Shown here in pieces: positions 44,169-52,618 of a DNA stretch of 64,000 nucleotides (positions within the stretch are counted from its first letter, which is position 1; every line of letters begins with the position of its first letter). A program made the translations under genes and the position numbers. The DNA is from Curtobacterium sp. MCBA15_001. Its GTDB lineage: Bacteria > Actinomycetota > Actinomycetes > Actinomycetales > Microbacteriaceae. The notes under the pieces were generated by a model. It was not told where the DNA came from, ran no database searches, and saw nothing but the letters and a program-made list of their open reading frames with translations. The DNA is taken from the NCBI RefSeq assembly GCF_001864835.1, contig NZ_MJGI01000027.1:271355-335354 (forward strand), written 5' to 3'.

Positions 44169-45695
44169 GTGAGCACGCAGCCTGAAGAGACGACCGAGCG
44201 CCGCCGTCGCGGCACCGTGCCGCCCCGGCACGGCCGCCAGAAGCGCGGTCCGGGCGTGGTCTTCCCCGCCGTTGCGGGGGTCCTGACGATGGCCCTGCTG
44301 CTCAGCGGCGGGTACGCCGCGTACGCGTACAACCGACTGGCCTCGAGCGTGACGAAGGTCGACGCGATCACGGGGTCGACCAAGCAGGAGGACGACGTCG
44401 ACGGCAAGGCGATGAACATCCTGCTCGTCGGTGACGACCACCGGCCGGACAACGCGACGCCGGAGCAGATGGCGGAGCTCAGCACCGAGTCGGACGGCGG
44501 TGCGACGAACACCGACACGATGATCGTGTTGCACATCTCGGCCGACGGCAAGGACGCCACGATGATCTCGTTCCCGCGGGACTCGTACGTCGCGATCCCC
44601 GGGGTCGGCAAGGGCAAGCTCAACAGCGCCTTCTACTACGGCACCCTCAACGGCGGCGGTGCTGGCGGCGGCGCGCAGTTGCTCATCAAGACGATCGAGG
44701 GCCTGAGTGGGCTGTCGATCGACCACTACGTGCGGGTGTCTCTGCTCGGGTTCTACGAGATCGTCAAGCAGCTCGGGCCGGTCAGCGTCTGCCTGAAGGA
44801 GCCGGCGCAGGACTCCTACTCCGGTGTCGACCTCCCGGCGGGCAACTCGGAGCTCGACCCGAAGCAGGCGCTGTCCTTCGTGCGGCAGCGCCACGGTCTG
44901 CCGAACGGCGACCTGGACCGACAGGTCCGGCAGCAGTACTTCCTGTCACAAGAGGCTCGGAAGATCCTGTCGGCGGGGACCCTGCTCAACCCGGTGAAGA
45001 CGACGAACATCATCGACGCGATCGGGGGGTCGATCGAGACCGACCAGGGCCTCGACATGCTCTCCCTGGCGGCGCAGCTGCGGAACCTGCGTCCGGCCGC
45101 CATCAAGTCCGCCACGATCCCGATCCTCGGGACGCCGACCATCTCCGTCGGCGGTTCCGCGCTGTCGATCGTCGAGGTCGACACCGCCGGCATGCCCGCG
45201 TTCGTGCAGAGCCTGGTCGGCCAGCCCGAGGCGTACACGTCGGCGACCGCGGCAGACCCGACCACGGTCCAGGTCACGGTGCTCAACGGCAGCGGCGTCA
45301 CCGGGGCGGCCGCCGCAGCGGGAGCGACGCTCACGGCCCGGGGCTTCCAGGTCGGCGCGCCGGGGTCCTCCACCAGCACGGCGGCGACCACCGTGCAGTA
45401 CCCGGCGGGGTCCGAGGCGCAGGCCAAGGCCGTCGTCGCTGCCGTGCCCGGCGCGATCGCCGTGCAGACGGGGAGCGTGACGGGTGTCACGCTGCTGCTC
45501 GGCACCGACGGCCGGACCGCGGTCGCGGCGGCCCCGACGGACACCGGGGCGACCGATGCGGGATCGAGCGACGCCGGAGCAGCCGACGCGGGATCGTCCG
45601 ACGCGGGGTCAGCGGCCGCGTCACCCTCGGACGAGCCGAGTCCGTCGTCGACGGCCGTCCACGCGTACGGCGAAGCGGACAGCTGCATCTACTGA
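44169..45695 (+). CDS. LCP family protein with C-terminal LytR_C domain
   Basis: 508 residues. Basic N-terminus, single helix (VVFPAVAGVLTMALLLSGGYAAYAY), LCP domain (MNILLVGDDHRPDN, TNTDTMIVLHISADGKDATMISFPRDSYVAIPG, KLNSAFYYG, PKQALSFVRQRHGLPNGDLDRQVRQQ), then LytR_C (about 375-445, VQVTVLNGSGVTGAAAAAGATLTARGFQVG) and a low-complexity tail of DAGSSDAGA-like repeats ending in AYGEADSCIY. Catalyses polymer transfer to peptidoglycan. GTG start at 44169. The Cys close to the C-terminus is unusual. Confidence 0.94.
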   Translation: MSTQPEETTERRRRGTVPPRHGRQKRGPGVVFPAVAGVLTMALLLSGGYAAYAYNRLASSVTKVDAITGSTKQEDDVDGKAMNILLVGDDHRPDNATPEQMAELSTESDGGATNTDTMIVLHISADGKDATMISFPRDSYVAIPGVGKGKLNSAFYYGTLNGGGAGGGAQLLIKTIEGLSGLSIDHYVRVSLLGFYEIVKQLGPVSVCLKEPAQDSYSGVDLPAGNSELDPKQALSFVRQRHGLPNGDLDRQVRQQYFLSQEARKILSAGTLLNPVKTTNIIDAIGGSIETDQGLDMLSLAAQLRNLRPAAIKSATIPILGTPTISVGGSALSIVEVDTAGMPAFVQSLVGQPEAYTSATAADPTTVQVTVLNGSGVTGAAAAAGATLTARGFQVGAPGSSTSTAATTVQYPAGSEAQAKAVVAAVPGAIAVQTGSVTGVTLLLGTDGRTAVAAAPTDTGATDAGSSDAGAADAGSSDAGSAAASPSDEPSPSSTAVHAYGEADSCIY

Positions 45696-45719
45696 CCTCG
45701 GCTTGCGGATCAACCGCCC

Positions 45720-45732
45720 AAATGTCACATTT
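45720..45732. promoter_or_regulatory. AAATGT-C-ACATTT dyad just upstream of the sigma-factor start
   Basis: A perfect 13-bp dyad, rare AT-rich sequence here, ends five bases before the GTG start at 45738, leaving no Shine-Dalgarno. It may cover the promoter -10 region of a leaderless message, or be an operator. Confidence 0.5.
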
Positions 45733-45737
45733 GAGTT

Positions 45738-46316
45738 GTGCCTGATGATCTGACCGCCGTCCGCGCAGAGGAACGGTCGCTGATGACGGCGGTCGGTCGC
45801 GGCGACCAGACCGCCTACGCCGAGCTCTCCGTCCGATACCGTCCGCTGATCGCGCACTGGGTGCGCCGGTACCTGTCCGACGCCTGGGTCGTGGACGAGG
45901 TGACCCAGGACGTCCTGCTCGAGCTCTGGACCATCGCCGACCGCTTCGACCCCGCCCGGGCCGTCGCGCCGTGGGTCCGCACCATCACCCAACGCCGGGC
46001 GATCGACCGCCTCCGCAAGCTGTGCACCGAGCGCGAGCGCGACCTGCGGATCGGCGCCCGCGACCTGGACGTCGTCGACCACGCGAGCGTCGAGCGCGCG
46101 GAGTCAGTGCTCGACCGCCTCGCCCTGCGGCGTGCCCTGCGGGTGCTCCCGGCCCGGCAGCGCGAGGCGGTCGTCCTGCGGCACCTGGTCGGACTGAGCG
46201 GGCCGGAGCTCGGGGTGGTCCTCGGGGTGCCGACCGGGACTGCGAGGACACGGGCGCGCGACGGGGTCCTGGCGCTCCGACGCGTGATGACGGCGCCGTC
46301 AGGGACGTCCCCGTAG
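45738..46316 (+). CDS. ECF-type RNA polymerase sigma factor
   Basis: 192 residues. Region 2 (AYAELSVRYRPLIAHWVRRYLSDAWVVDEVTQDVLLELWTIADRFDP...VAPWVRTITQRRAIDRLRK) and region 4 (ALRVLPARQREAVVLRHLVGLSGPELGVVLGVPTGTARTRARDGVLALRR) are both complete. No anti-sigma gene is beside it; the nearest downstream gene is a nuclease-like protein 9 bp away. GTG start is likely leaderless. Resembles SigK-like ECF factors; trigger unknown. Confidence 0.9.
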   Translation: MPDDLTAVRAEERSLMTAVGRGDQTAYAELSVRYRPLIAHWVRRYLSDAWVVDEVTQDVLLELWTIADRFDPARAVAPWVRTITQRRAIDRLRKLCTERERDLRIGARDLDVVDHASVERAESVLDRLALRRALRVLPARQREAVVLRHLVGLSGPELGVVLGVPTGTARTRARDGVLALRRVMTAPSGTSP

Positions 46317-46325
46317 GTTCGACGC

Positions 46326-47108
46326 GTGACCACCCCAGCGCAGCCGATCACCCTCATGACGTACAACATCAAGAACCCGGACCCGGCGCACGACTGGCCC
46401 GCGCGGCTGCCGGTGGTGCTCGACGTCATCCGGCGCCACGACCCGGACGTGCTGTGCGTGCAGGAGGCCTTCGACCACCAGATGGAGGACCTGCGGCAGG
46501 GGCTCGGGCACCTCGGCGACGTCGGGCAGGGACGCGAGGGCGGGTCGGCCGGCGAGCACGCTGCGGTGTTCTTCCGGCGTGACCGGCTTCGCCCCGTCGA
46601 CGAGGGGTCGTTCTGGCTGTCGGACACCCCGGACGAGCCGGTCTCGAACACCTGGGGCAGCGTGTACCCGCGCATCGCGAACCATGCGCGCTTCCTGGAC
46701 CTGCACGGTCCGGACTTCACCCTGGTGACGACCCACTTCGACCACGAGGAGAACGCCCACGGCGACCAGGTACGGGCGCGGAGCGCGGCGTTGGTCGTCG
46801 AACGGTTCGCCGGGGTCGACGGGCCGCTGGTGTTCGCCGGCGACTGCAACGAGCCGGCGGGCGCCGGGGCGGCGTCCCAGGTGTTCGCCGACGCGGGCTG
46901 GGCGGACGCCTGGGCGGTCGCCGGCGACCCCGAGGACCGGACCGCGACCTACAACGACTGGCGGGCGCCCGTCGACTCGGGCGAACGGATCGACTGGGTC
47001 CTGACGCGCGGGGTCGCCGCGGTGGACCGGGTCGTCATCGACCACGACGGACCGGAGACGTGGTTCGCGAGCGACCACTTCCCGGTCGTCGCGACCATCC
47101 GCGTCTGA
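46326..47108 (+). CDS. Endonuclease/exonuclease/phosphatase family hydrolase
   Basis: 260 residues with the EEP fold: MTYNIKNPDP (Asn), DVLCVQEAFDHQ (metal Glu), LVTTHFDHEENAHGDQVRARSA (His), FAGDCNEPAGAG (Asp-x-Asn), RIDWVLTRG (Asp) and FASDHFPVVATI (catalytic Asp-His). All catalytic motifs are intact. It could act on nucleic acid, phospholipid or phosphosugar. GTG start at 46326, 9 bp after the sigma-factor stop, so probably co-transcribed. Confidence 0.9.
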   Translation: MTTPAQPITLMTYNIKNPDPAHDWPARLPVVLDVIRRHDPDVLCVQEAFDHQMEDLRQGLGHLGDVGQGREGGSAGEHAAVFFRRDRLRPVDEGSFWLSDTPDEPVSNTWGSVYPRIANHARFLDLHGPDFTLVTTHFDHEENAHGDQVRARSAALVVERFAGVDGPLVFAGDCNEPAGAGAASQVFADAGWADAWAVAGDPEDRTATYNDWRAPVDSGERIDWVLTRGVAAVDRVVIDHDGPETWFASDHFPVVATIRV

Positions 47109-47113
47109 CCGAC

Positions 47114-47167
47114 GGGTCGGCGTCCGGCCGTCGGGTCGGCGTCCGGCCGTCGGGTCGGCGTCCCGCC
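47114..47167. repeat. 19-bp tandem repeat, nearly three units
   Basis: GGGTCGGCGTCCGGCCGTC at 47114-47132 and 47133-47151, then a partial unit to 47167. Located between the convergent EEP and secreted-protein genes. GC-rich and able to fold (GGTCGGCGTCC/GGCCG); may serve as terminator. Confidence 0.75.
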
Positions 47168-47168
47168 C

Positions 47169-47897
47169 TCAGCAGGCTCGGGCGGAGTGCACCGGCATCG
47201 GTGCGCCGATCACGGTGACCGTCGTGTCGTCGGTCAGCGCGGAGACGCCGTTGGTGCCGGCGCCCTGCTCGTCCGAGGGCCACCCCTCGGCGAGCAGCAC
47301 CTGCCATGCCGGAGCGTCGTCGGAGCCGAGGGACTCGCGGTCGCCCGCCCGGGCATCGTGGATCACGTCGGTGGCGTCGTCGCCCACCTGGATACCGTCC
47401 GGGCCGCTCAGCTCGACGATCCCGCCGGTGCGCGCGCGGACCTCGGACCGCAGGATCCGGACCTCGAGCGCGTTGCCGAGTTCGGACGGTGCGGCGAGGG
47501 CGGCGACCCGGAAGGCCCCACCCCACGTGTAGGTGACCCCGGCGGGGAAGCACCGGCCACCGTCGCCCTCGGCGGTCTGGGTCCGCGCCGGCGTGCCGAA
47601 CAGGCGGTCGAGCAGCGCCACGGTCTCGGACGCGTTGCGCATCGAGGCGACCGCGACGGTGCGGTCCCCGCGACGCAGGGTCATCGACTCGGCATCGAGC
47701 TCGAGACCATCGACGCGCTTGAGCTTGACGGTCGGGACGTGCGCCGCGTCGGTCACAGGTGTCATCGGCCCGGGGGTCATCTCGGCAGCGACGGCCCGGT
47801 CGTCCTGGTCAGCCCCGCGCGACAGGTCGGCGGTCGTCGTGCCCACCACGAGGGCGAGCGCGGCGGCGCCGATGGCGAGCCAGGTCCGAGCAGTCAC
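47169..47897 (-). CDS. Secreted hypothetical protein
   Basis: 242 residues. An N-terminal helix (TWLAIGAAALALVVGTTTADLSRG) acts as signal or anchor. The exported part has no family I recognise; it has two Cys (GGRCFPAGVTY and the C-terminal residue) that could form a disulfide, and an acidic, Asp-rich second half. GTG at 47897 fits the signal start. Function unknown. Confidence 0.75.
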   Translation of the reverse strand: MTARTWLAIGAAALALVVGTTTADLSRGADQDDRAVAAEMTPGPMTPVTDAAHVPTVKLKRVDGLELDAESMTLRRGDRTVAVASMRNASETVALLDRLFGTPARTQTAEGDGGRCFPAGVTYTWGGAFRVAALAAPSELGNALEVRILRSEVRARTGGIVELSGPDGIQVGDDATDVIHDARAGDRESLGSDDAPAWQVLLAEGWPSDEQGAGTNGVSALTDDTTVTVIGAPMPVHSARAC

Positions 47898-47949
47898 CGT
47901 TCGACGGTACGTCCCGGTTCGCCGCTGGACGACGGGTGTTACCGAATCG

Positions 47950-47970
47950 GGTCCGGGCCGTCACCGGACC
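47950..47970. promoter_or_regulatory. Dyad in the divergent gap upstream of stress-type SDR
   Basis: GGTCCGG (47950-47956) and CCGGACC (47964-47970) are exact inverted repeats with a seven-base spacer. The gap between 47897 and 48041 otherwise shows nothing clear. Confidence 0.35.
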
Positions 47971-48040
47971 GTGACCTCGGGATCGACGGGGGACAGGCGT
48001 CTGACGGGGCCGTGAGGCCGTGCTGCGTACCGTCGGGACC

Positions 48041-48955
48041 ATGACGGACGAGACAGCGGTTGACCAGTACACGATGCAGGACCCGACGGCGATGTACGCC
48101 GACAAGAAGCCGGACGAGCAGTACCTGCCCGGCGCCGGCACCGACGAGGAGATGGCCCAGAACGTGCCCGCCGACCACGGCGAGGACACCTACCGGGGCT
48201 CCGGTCGTCTGGCGGGGCGCAAGGCGCTCGTGACCGGTGGCGACTCCGGCATCGGCGCCGCCGTCGCGATCGCCTACGCCCGCGAGGGCGCCGACGTGGC
48301 GATCGGGTACCTGCCCGAGGAGCAGGAGGACGCCGAGCGCATCGTCGGGCTCATCGAGGCAGCTGGGCGCAAGGCCGTCGCGATCCCAGGCGACATCACC
48401 TCGCTGGCGTTCTGTGAGGAGCTCGTCGCCACCGCGGTGCGTGAGCTCGGCGGGCTCGACATCCTGGTGAACAACGCCGGCAAGCAGCAGAACGTGTCCT
48501 CGATCGTCGACATCTCGGACGAGGAGTTCGACGAGACCTTCAAGACGAACGCCTACGCGACGTTCCGGATCACCAAGGCGGCGGTCCCGCACCTGCAGCC
48601 GGGCTCGACCATCATCAACACGACGTCGATCCAGGCGTACGCACCGTCACCGCACCTGGTCCACTACGCCGCCACCAAGGCGACCGTGAACAACATGGCG
48701 AAGGGCCTGGCGGCGCAGCTCGCGCCGAAGGGCATCCGCGTCAACGCCGTCGCGCCGGGGCCGATCTGGACCCCGCTGCAGCCCGCCGGTGGCCAGCCGC
48801 CGGAGGCACTGCCCTCCGCCGGCGAGCAGACGTACCTCGGCCGCTGGGGCCAGCCCGCCGAACTCGCACCGGCGTTCGTCTTCCTGGCGAGCGGTGAGTC
48901 GTCGTACGTCGTCGGTGAGACCCTGCACGTCGACGGCGGCATGCCCACGCCGTAG
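48041..48955 (+). CDS. SDR oxidoreductase, general-stress type with N-terminal extension (paralogue)
   Basis: 304 residues. The N-terminal extension (YTMQDPTAMYADKKPDEQYLPG...PADHGEDTYRG) parallels that of 13351-14238 (both carry DHGE-TY just before the fold). Rossmann motif TGGDSGIGAAVA, NNAGKQQNV, Ser in NTTSIQAY, Tyr-x3-Lys in YAATKATV, and GETLHVDGGMP. The canonical NNAG is kept, unlike in the other copy. Likely a NAD(P)-dependent stress-inducible dehydrogenase. Confidence 0.92.
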   Translation: MTDETAVDQYTMQDPTAMYADKKPDEQYLPGAGTDEEMAQNVPADHGEDTYRGSGRLAGRKALVTGGDSGIGAAVAIAYAREGADVAIGYLPEEQEDAERIVGLIEAAGRKAVAIPGDITSLAFCEELVATAVRELGGLDILVNNAGKQQNVSSIVDISDEEFDETFKTNAYATFRITKAAVPHLQPGSTIINTTSIQAYAPSPHLVHYAATKATVNNMAKGLAAQLAPKGIRVNAVAPGPIWTPLQPAGGQPPEALPSAGEQTYLGRWGQPAELAPAFVFLASGESSYVVGETLHVDGGMPTP

Positions 48956-48970
48956 GCGTCTCCGACCGCT

Positions 48971-49010
48971 GACGGGAGGCCCGGTGCCAGCTGGCACCGG
49001 GCCTCCCGTC
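48971..49010. terminator. 40-bp perfect palindrome (dispersed family)
   Basis: 20-base arms, no loop: GACGGGAGGCCCGGTGCCAG and its inverse. Identical to the core of 22402-22459 although 26 kb away, which suggests recent spread or gene conversion. Lies between convergent SDR and a small hypothetical gene. Confidence 0.9.
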
Positions 49011-49033
49011 CGTCTCGGGGGTCCGTCCCGACG

Positions 49034-49342
49034 TCAGTCGCGAGCCATCCGCTCCAGGAGCTCGCGCGCCTCGAGCGCGGCGGTGAGCTCGACCTCGACG
49101 GGGTTGATGCCGAACGCCCGCTCGAGGCGCCGGCGCTCGGCCTGGGCAGCGACGGGGACCTCCGGACGCTGCGGCAGGACGGCGACCGCGCGGGCAGCGG
49201 CCGCGAAGGCGCCGGGCGGACGTCCGAGCTGCTCCCACATCGTCCGGACGTCGTGGGCCACCTGGTCTGGACTGCCGCCGAACTCGAAGCCGGCGGACGC
49301 CATGGTCGCCAGGCCCTGGGCGGTGGGGTCTTCCGGGGTCAC
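49034..49342 (-). CDS. Small hypothetical protein
   Basis: About 102 residues from GTG at 49342 (VTPEDPTAQGLATMASAG...). Mostly helical and Ala/Glu/Arg-rich, ending NPVEVELTAALEARELLERMARD. No recognised domain, signal or membrane segment. An in-frame GTG 33 bases further upstream is possible; ribosome site is weak either way. Convergent hairpin after the stop supports a real gene. Confidence 0.55.
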   Translation of the reverse strand: MTPEDPTAQGLATMASAGFEFGGSPDQVAHDVRTMWEQLGRPPGAFAAAARAVAVLPQRPEVPVAAQAERRRLERAFGINPVEVELTAALEARELLERMARD

Positions 49343-49539
49343 CCTGGCATCGTCACACAGCCCGACGGTGACGCGCCAGGGCCGGACCGGTCGTCCTGTC
49401 CCCCACAATGCCGACCCCCGGACCGGGGATTCTGTCGCGCCCCGGAACACGTCAGGCTGGGTCCGCGGACAGGACGTCCGCGATCGGACACGGGTCCCAG
49501 CGACGTCGACCCACCGTCTGAGGAACGACGGAGGGCATG

Positions 49540-50214
49540 ATGCTCGAGGACACCAGCGCGGACACCGCGGCAGCCGCCGCCGCTGCCGCGACCCTGCACC
49601 TGCGGATCACGATCGTCGGTGCGACCGTCGACCTGCTCCGGGACGTGCCGTTCCACGAGGCGCGGCCCGACGCCGTCGCCGAGCGGCTCGACATCTCCGT
49701 CGCGGAGCTCCGCCAGCACTTCCCGTCCTGGGACGGCCTGGTCCTCGCAGCGCTCGACCGGTGGAACGGCGGCCGGATGGACGAGGTCACGCGTGAGGTG
49801 GGCGACGGCAGCACCGTCGAGCTGCTCCGCGCGATCGTCGCCTCGAACGCCGAGGACCCCGCGCTGATGCGCCTGCTCGTCGCCCTGCTGTCGGTCGCGG
49901 GCAACCCGGGACACCCGATGGCGCCGTACCTGCGGTCCCGTTACCAGCTCTTCTTCGCGCAGATCCGCCGCGGGCTCGAGCACGACGTCGCGGTCGGACG
50001 GGCCCCGCACACGATGGAGCCCCGCCGCGGAGCCGAGCAGCTCATCGCCCTGTACGAGGGCCTCCAGCTGCAGGCACTGCTGCGGGCCGACCTGGACCTC
50101 GTGCCGGCGTTCGACCGTGCCGTGGCACGCCTGGAGCGCGGCTGGATGGAGCGCTACCAGCCCCAGGCGGTCAGGCGGCTCTCGACGTGGTCCGACGACG
50201 GCTGGGACCTGTAG
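49540..50214 (+). CDS. TetR-like regulator
   Basis: About 224 residues. The first 70 fit a TetR DNA-binding domain in degenerate form (ITIVGATVDLLRDVPFHEARPDAVAERLDISVAELRQHFPSWDGLVLAALDRW). The C-terminal helices would bind a ligand and dimerise. GGAGG lies too close to the first ATG (49537) but well placed for the second (49540). Divergent neighbour is the small hypothetical gene; the exporter at 50239 is convergent. The 49343-49539 gap shows nothing clear. Confidence 0.75.
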   Translation: MLEDTSADTAAAAAAAATLHLRITIVGATVDLLRDVPFHEARPDAVAERLDISVAELRQHFPSWDGLVLAALDRWNGGRMDEVTREVGDGSTVELLRAIVASNAEDPALMRLLVALLSVAGNPGHPMAPYLRSRYQLFFAQIRRGLEHDVAVGRAPHTMEPRRGAEQLIALYEGLQLQALLRADLDLVPAFDRAVARLERGWMERYQPQAVRRLSTWSDDGWDL

Positions 50215-50238
50215 CCCGTCCCTGCCTGCAGGTCGTGG

Positions 50239-51756
50239 TCAGGGCGTGCGGGGGAGTCGCGGCACCGTCCCGTTGCCGGGGTCGTAGCCGCTGTCGCGGA
50301 TGACCCGGAGCGCGGTGGTGTCACTGTGCACCGAGTGGACGACGACCTTGCGCGAGCGGCGGAGTGCACGCCGTGCGCCCGGCGTCGCGAACAGGCTCCC
50401 GAGCACCAGCCCGGCGCCGATCCCGAGCGCCACCGACACCGCGGCGACGAAGTCCAGTGCCGCGCTCGACGTGCCGGACATGAAGTTGAGCAGGGCGTTC
50501 GACACGGCCACACCGGGCAGCAGCGCGCCGCAGAACGCCGGCACGGAGATCGCCGACACCGCGGTCCGCATCCGCACCGCGGCGTAGGTGGACAGCACAC
50601 CGAGCAGCACCGCCGCCAGGAACGTCGCGCCGAGCAGCGGGAGTCCGAGCTGCCGGAGCCCCCACAACGACGCCGCCGCGGTCACCGAGAACACGACTGC
50701 GACGGGGATGACCCGGGCGCTCGCCTGCTGCACGAAGCAGTTCGCTGCCGCCGACACGACCGTCAGGGACAGCGAGGCCCACAGCGGGAGGGTCTGCGTC
50801 ACGATGCCCGACGGGTCGACCTCCAGGTGCAGCCACTTCGTCATCGCGATCCCCGCGGGCACACCGACGACGATCGCGGCGATCACGAGCCCGATGTAGA
50901 ACGCCCGCGCCACGGCCATCGCCCGGAACCCGGAGATCGCGTCCTGCGCCCAGGTCACGAGCGACACGTGGGGCAGGAGCAGCACCACGATCGCCGCGAC
51001 CATCGTGGCCGCGCCCGCCGGTTGCAGGACACCGGCACCGATCGCCAGGGTGCCGATCACCGACGCGACGGCACCCTGAGCCCCGGAGACGAAGAACTGC
51101 GGGTAGCCCCGGTTCGTCAGCCACCGCCCGGACAGGATGATCCCGAGCATGAGCACGAACGCGCCGACCCCGGCACGCCAGCCGCCGCTCGCCTGCATCG
51201 CGATCGACGTGCCGAGGATCGACAGCCCCACGTCGGCCACCCAGCTCGGCCACCGGGACGGCATCCGCAGCACGGCCACCAGGGCACTGACGGCGGAGGT
51301 CATGTCGCGCTCGTCGTGGATGACGTCGTCGACGATCTGGTTCGCCCACGCCAGGCGGTTCAGGTCGGACCCGTCGGAGCGCACGGTCCGCATCTTGACC
51401 AGTGCCGGGCCCTCGGCGGGTGCGTACTGGATCGTCACGGAGCTGCCCGTGAAGTCGAGTTCGAGCGGTGCGAGGTTCCACTTCGTCGCGACGGCGACCA
51501 GGGCGATCTCGACGCTGCGGGTGTCGGCACCGGAGGCCAGCATCACCTCGGCGACGTCGAGGCAGAAGTCCACGATCTGCACCGCGGTGTACTGGGCAGC
51601 CGCCCGACGGTCGGGTTCCACGTGCTCGTAGATCGAGCCGCGGAGCCGAGCGCGGATGTCCCGCAGGTCGTGCTGGGCGACGTCACGGGCCCGGGCGCGA
51701 TGGGGCGGACGCGGGGGACGGCCCGTCCGGGGAACAGGGTGGAGCGGGTCGGGCAT
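50239..51756 (-). CDS. Threonine/serine exporter family membrane protein (ThrE type)
   Basis: About 505 residues. N-terminal ThrE domain (QIVDFCLDVAEVMLASGADTRSVEIALVAVATKWN... LDFTGSSVTIQYA, MRTVRSDGSDLNRLAWANQIVDDV) followed by ten membrane helices and a cytoplasmic tail. In Corynebacterium ThrE exports threonine and serine. I chose ATG at 51756 (MPDPLHPVPR); another ATG 39 bases upstream would add 13 residues. Convergent with the TetR-like gene. Confidence 0.88.
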   Translation of the reverse strand: MPDPLHPVPRTGRPPRPPHRARARDVAQHDLRDIRARLRGSIYEHVEPDRRAAAQYTAVQIVDFCLDVAEVMLASGADTRSVEIALVAVATKWNLAPLELDFTGSSVTIQYAPAEGPALVKMRTVRSDGSDLNRLAWANQIVDDVIHDERDMTSAVSALVAVLRMPSRWPSWVADVGLSILGTSIAMQASGGWRAGVGAFVLMLGIILSGRWLTNRGYPQFFVSGAQGAVASVIGTLAIGAGVLQPAGAATMVAAIVVLLLPHVSLVTWAQDAISGFRAMAVARAFYIGLVIAAIVVGVPAGIAMTKWLHLEVDPSGIVTQTLPLWASLSLTVVSAAANCFVQQASARVIPVAVVFSVTAAASLWGLRQLGLPLLGATFLAAVLLGVLSTYAAVRMRTAVSAISVPAFCGALLPGVAVSNALLNFMSGTSSAALDFVAAVSVALGIGAGLVLGSLFATPGARRALRRSRKVVVHSVHSDTTALRVIRDSGYDPGNGTVPRLPRTP

Positions 51757-51826
51757 CCCGCCATTGTGCCTGCCGAGCGCCGTGCCGTCCTCCATGCGCG
51801 CTGGGTGCGTCGTCTACCGTGGCCGG

Positions 51827-52531
51827 ATGACATCGACGGGGGAGTCCGACGGCCACCGGGTGCTCGACGACCTGGCCGCCGACGCGACGCACGTCGACGT
51901 CGACGCGTCGCTGCGCGCCGCCGGGTGGGCGCCCTGCGGCGTCGGGGACTGGGCCTGGGCACTCCGGGCGCCGGACGGACGGTCGGTCGCGCGGATCAGC
52001 CCGTTCGACCCGGCAGCGCCGTACGCCGCCGAGCTCTACCGCGTGGCGGCGTCGACCGGGCAGGTCCCCGTGCTGCTCGGACACCGCGCGCTGGCCGGGG
52101 GCGGTGACGTCACGCTGATGGAACACCTCCGACCCGTGCCGGAGGCCGAGGCGGCGGCGTTCCACCGTGCGCTCGCGAGCGGTGCACCCGAGGTCGCGAC
52201 CCTGGTCGGACACGTCCGCTCGGTGCACGCACGGGGCGCCCGGGAACAGCCGTGGTGGGGTCCGCTCGACGACAACCCCGCCAACGTGATGCGCCGCGAC
52301 GACGGGCGACTGGTGCTGACGGACCCGTACTACGCGGACGGACCCCGGCTGTACCGCGCGGTGGTCGAGGACCCCGACCGCGTCGTCCGCGCGTACCCGC
52401 CCGAGCGACGGCGGTACATGACCGAGTTGCCCCTGGCATCGTCCGCCGCGTGGGACGCCGAGGAGGCAGCGCGGATGCGCGCGGGCCTCGCCGCAGCGGA
52501 CGCGCGCCTCGCCGGGTCCGCCGGGCACTGA
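51827..52531 (+). CDS. Hypothetical protein with kinase-like (phosphotransferase) features
   Basis: 234 residues, no confident family. VARISPFDP, then GGGDVTLMEHLRPV may be nucleotide-lobe and hinge elements, and LDDNPANVMRRDDGRLVLTDPYY resembles the catalytic loop (D-x4-N) and metal-binding Asp of aminoglycoside-phosphotransferase/protein-kinase-like folds. No signal or membrane segment. Followed by a strong hairpin, so monocistronic. The kinase reading is inference. Confidence 0.6.
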   Translation: MTSTGESDGHRVLDDLAADATHVDVDASLRAAGWAPCGVGDWAWALRAPDGRSVARISPFDPAAPYAAELYRVAASTGQVPVLLGHRALAGGGDVTLMEHLRPVPEAEAAAFHRALASGAPEVATLVGHVRSVHARGAREQPWWGPLDDNPANVMRRDDGRLVLTDPYYADGPRLYRAVVEDPDRVVRAYPPERRRYMTELPLASSAAWDAEEAARMRAGLAAADARLAGSAGH

Positions 52532-52542
52532 ACCGGGGTACG

Positions 52543-52590
52543 GACGGACGGGAGGCCCGTGGCGGTGTCGCCACGGGCCTCCCGTCCGTC
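52543..52590. terminator. 21-bp perfect hairpin (dispersed family)
   Basis: Arms 52543-52563 and 52570-52590 pair without mismatch around a six-base loop; core GGAGGCCCGTGGC. Lies between convergent genes, 12 bp after one stop and 29 bp from the other. Confidence 0.9.
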
Positions 52591-52618
52591 AGCAGTGCTG
52601 ACTCCTGCTTGGTGCCTG

